Shown: one piece after another, positions 62,130 through 64,000 of the stretch | Position numbering within the stretch: the first letter of the stretch is position 1 | How the letters are laid out: the number at the start of each line of letters is the position of its first letter | NCBI RefSeq assembly: GCF_039954625.1 | Contig: NZ_CP157199.1 | Coordinates: forward strand, 1,302,001-1,366,000 | Reading direction: 5' to 3' | DNA length: 64,000 nt | Source: Pontimicrobium sp. SW4 | GTDB lineage: Bacteria > Bacteroidota > Bacteroidia > Flavobacteriales > Flavobacteriaceae | Made by a program: the position numbers and the translations under genes | The notes under the pieces: model-generated | Told to the model about the DNA's origin: nothing | Seen by the model: the letters and a program-made list of their open reading frames with translations, nothing else | Databases searched by the model: none

Positions 62130-64000
62130 CTATTCTTGAAGAAATTCTTGAAATGTCTTAAATTTAATATTTTTAGCTTTCTTTTCCAGTTTTGCTAAAT
62201 CTGATTTTGCTTTATTGAAACGAGTTTCAATAATTTTTAAATTTTCTAATTCGTTATTAGATGGTTTATCATAACTAGTTGCAATTTTACTGTATAAGTT
62301 AGCCATTTTTTCACGTAACTCAGGTTCTGCTGTACCAACATAATTATCCCCAGTGGTCACAACCATTGTTTTCTTTAAACTATTTAAGGATGATTTTACT
62401 TTACTCTTTACTGAAGCGGATTCTAGCATAGTATCTAATTTATAAACCAAATATGCCAACTCTTGAGTCATATCATATAGCTTCATTGTTGTGTCATGCT
62501 TTAACTTTCGATCAATATTAGATAATCCAGTTCTTTTATCATAAATAATTTCAAAGGTATGTTCAAAGGTTTCTTTGCCTTTAGTAATTACTGCCATATA
62601 CTTGCCAGCTGGAACTCTAGGTGAGGTAAAGCCACCAAAACTAAAAGTTTTACCCTTTGCAATTTTTGGATTTTTAATATTTCCTGGCCAATTTACAATA
62701 TTAATTCCTTTAGATTTTCCAGGTGTTAATGTAGAAATTACATTTCCGTCCATGTCCTTTATTTCCATAATCATCTTCCCAAACGTATGTCGTTTTGGAA
62801 GTAAATATTTAATCTTTGGAGATGTAGATGCATTTTGACCTACAAATTGTGTTTCAGCACCAAAGCTTCCTGCAAATCCACTTTCATCAGATAGAACCGC
62901 AGGTTCACTATTAAAGAAGTGAATTTTTTTTGATAAGATTTTTGAGGTAATTTCTCGCAGTGGCGAAATATCATCAATAATAATGACACCACGACCATGA
63001 GTTCCCATAACAATATCATTAGTTCTTTTTTGCAAGTCAATAAAATGAACAGCAACTGAAGGCATATTTTTTGTAAACTTGCTCCATGACTTTCCACTAT
63101 CTACAGTGATATATAATCCAAACTCTGTTCCTAAAAAGAGTAAGTTTTCATTTATATAATCTTCCTGAATGTTTCTAGTGGTTCCAACAACGTCATCCGA
63201 AATAATGTTAGTCCAAGTTTTTCCGAAATCCGTTGTTTTATATGTATAAGGATTCATATCACCCATTGTGTGCCCATCAAAAACTGCATAAGCAGTCCCT
63301 TTTCCATGAACACTTGCTTCAATATGATAAGTCCACGTGTTTTTTGGCAAACCTTGAATATTTTCAATTGTATTTGTCCAAGTCTTTCCACCATCTTGAG
63401 TCACTTGTACATTACCATCATCTGTTCCAACCCAAATAACATTTTCATCTAAAGGAGATTCAGCAATGGTGAAAATGGTTGTATGATTTTCGGCTCCTGA
63501 ATTATCCATAGATAAACCACCAGAATCTGCCTGTTGTTGTTTTGTAGGATCGTTAGTAGTTAAATCGGGAGAGATAATTGTCCAAGTATCTCCCATATCT
63601 TCAGATTTATGTAAGAACTGGCTTCCCATGTAAAAACGATTTGGTTGATGTGCACTTATTGCCATTGGTGCATTCCAATTATACCTGAGTTTTGCATGAC
63701 CTTCTTGTGCCAATGGCTGAATAGTTTTAACCAATTTTCTATCAACATCATAACGCCAAACATTTTCAGCACCTTGCATTTCAGAATAAATAATATTTTT
63801 GGTTGGATGTTTTAGCACCCTAAAGCCATCACCACCACCAATAGAATTCCAATCTCCTGCATTTATACCTCCGCTAGAAGAGGAAGGACCATACCAAGAA
63901 CCATTGTCTTGAAGACCCCCATAAACATTGTAAGGCTCTGCATCATCAACACTAACTTGATAGAATTGAGATAATGGCAAATTTTCAACAATTTCCATAG
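62130..64000 (-). CDS. secreted BNR/sortilin-like propeller protein, 5-prime end missing
   Basis: At least 622 residues; the N-terminus lies beyond the window. The front part is a repeat propeller with Asp-box and VPS10/BNR features: PNRFYMGSQFLHKSEDMGDTW, VIWVGTDDGNVQVTQDGGKTW, FLGTEFGLYITVDSGKSW. GTHGRGVIIIDD closes the propeller. Then a beta-sandwich part (AGKYMAVITKGKETFEHTF) and a helical C-terminal region rich in Lys. Homologues are often called glycosyl hydrolase or WD40/YVTN proteins; no catalytic site is apparent here. Confidence 0.85.
   Translation of the reverse strand, partial: MEIVENLPLSQFYQVSVDDAEPYNVYGGLQDNGSWYGPSSSSGGINAGDWNSIGGGDGFRVLKHPTKNIIYSEMQGAENVWRYDVDRKLVKTIQPLAQEGHAKLRYNWNAPMAISAHQPNRFYMGSQFLHKSEDMGDTWTIISPDLTTNDPTKQQQADSGGLSMDNSGAENHTTIFTIAESPLDENVIWVGTDDGNVQVTQDGGKTWTNTIENIQGLPKNTWTYHIEASVHGKGTAYAVFDGHTMGDMNPYTYKTTDFGKTWTNIISDDVVGTTRNIQEDYINENLLFLGTEFGLYITVDSGKSWSKFTKNMPSVAVHFIDLQKRTNDIVMGTHGRGVIIIDDISPLREITSKILSKKIHFFNSEPAVLSDESGFAGSFGAETQFVGQNASTSPKIKYLLPKRHTFGKMIMEIKDMDGNVISTLTPGKSKGINIVNWPGNIKNPKIAKGKTFSFGGFTSPRVPAGKYMAVITKGKETFEHTFEIIYDKRTGLSNIDRKLKHDTTMKLYDMTQELAYLVYKLDTMLESASVKSKVKSSLNSLKKTMVVTTGDNYVGTAEPELREKMANLYSKIATSYDKPSNNELENLKIIETRFNKAKSDLAKLEKKAKNIKFKTFQEFLQE

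Noticed and set aside
1..64000. tRNA, rRNA, CRISPR, prophage or known defence systems
   Set aside because: No cloverleaf, rRNA-like stretch, regular repeat-spacer array, phage structural gene, Cas, restriction-modification or toxin-antitoxin pair could be supported by reading the sequence.

Overview
The window is low-GC DNA from a member of the Bacteroidetes, most likely a marine Flavobacteriaceae. The evidence is: several upstream sites matching the Bacteroidetes -7 box TAnnTTTG; little Shine-Dalgarno sequence; a fused lpxC-fabZ gene; the type IX secretion (T9SS) regulator PorX and a cargo protein with a type A sorting domain; and a menaquinone-based respiratory gene set. Genus and species cannot be fixed from the sequence alone.

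Layout. (1) 1-4700: menaquinone genes menB-menA, then a UPF0173 hydrolase, menC and a CPBP membrane protease, all on the plus strand. (2) 4700-9350: an accessory island. Three unrelated genes on the minus strand (DUF2200 protein, subclass B1 metallo-beta-lactamase lipoprotein, SAM methyltransferase) are separated by related imperfect-palindromic repeats of about 140 bp, like gene cassettes. Beside them lies a decayed IS110-family element with a candidate bridge-RNA leader, then a secreted DUF6624 protein. (3) 9390-16000: a TerC-family protein and a small lipoprotein, an XRE regulator divergent from an M14 peptidase gene, an Lrp regulator, a DinB-like protein, aroB and proline dehydrogenase. 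(4) 15936-32722: a surface-polysaccharide locus, nearly all minus strand: Wzx, Wzy-like, asparagine-synthase-like amidotransferase, GT4, phosphoglycosyl transferase, PLP-fold protein, FemAB-like protein, polysaccharide deacetylase, DegT aminotransferase, CapD/WbpM-like dehydratase, Wza and Wzc. (5) 33002-35794: a secreted repeat protein with a T9SS sorting domain. (6) 35850-41650: DUF4258 protein, alanine dehydrogenase, a membrane protein overlapping a 48-residue secreted peptide, TsaE, PorX and an HD phosphohydrolase. (7) 41786-51881: lpxD, lpxC-fabZ, lpxA, efp, a second lpxD-like gene, sucD, fabG, a secreted protein, a VWA-like membrane protein and a prohibitin-like protein. (8) 51960-59182: a complete histidine operon hisG-D-C-B-H-A-F-IE behind a leader peptide and attenuator; a palindromic repeat sits between hisF and hisIE. 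(9) 59191-64000: DUF1853 protein, TruA-like enzyme, DUF2461 protein, a conserved hypothetical, and the 3-prime part of a secreted BNR/sortilin-like propeller protein cut by the window edge.

How the genes work together. The polysaccharide locus looks complete for undecaprenyl-linked assembly: CapD, DegT and amidotransferase for sugar modification, PglC-like initiation, GT4 extension, Wzx flipping, Wzy polymerisation and Wza/Wzc export. It sits beside a T9SS cargo gene and near PorX. The his operon appears to be controlled by classical ribosome-stalling attenuation: five His codons are followed by mutually exclusive antiterminator and terminator pairings. The most unusual parts are the cassette-like island with its beta-lactamase and IS110 remnant, the candidate XRE operator array, and the small secreted peptide with a structured upstream region. 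I found no CRISPR array, tRNA, rRNA, phage or complete new defence system.
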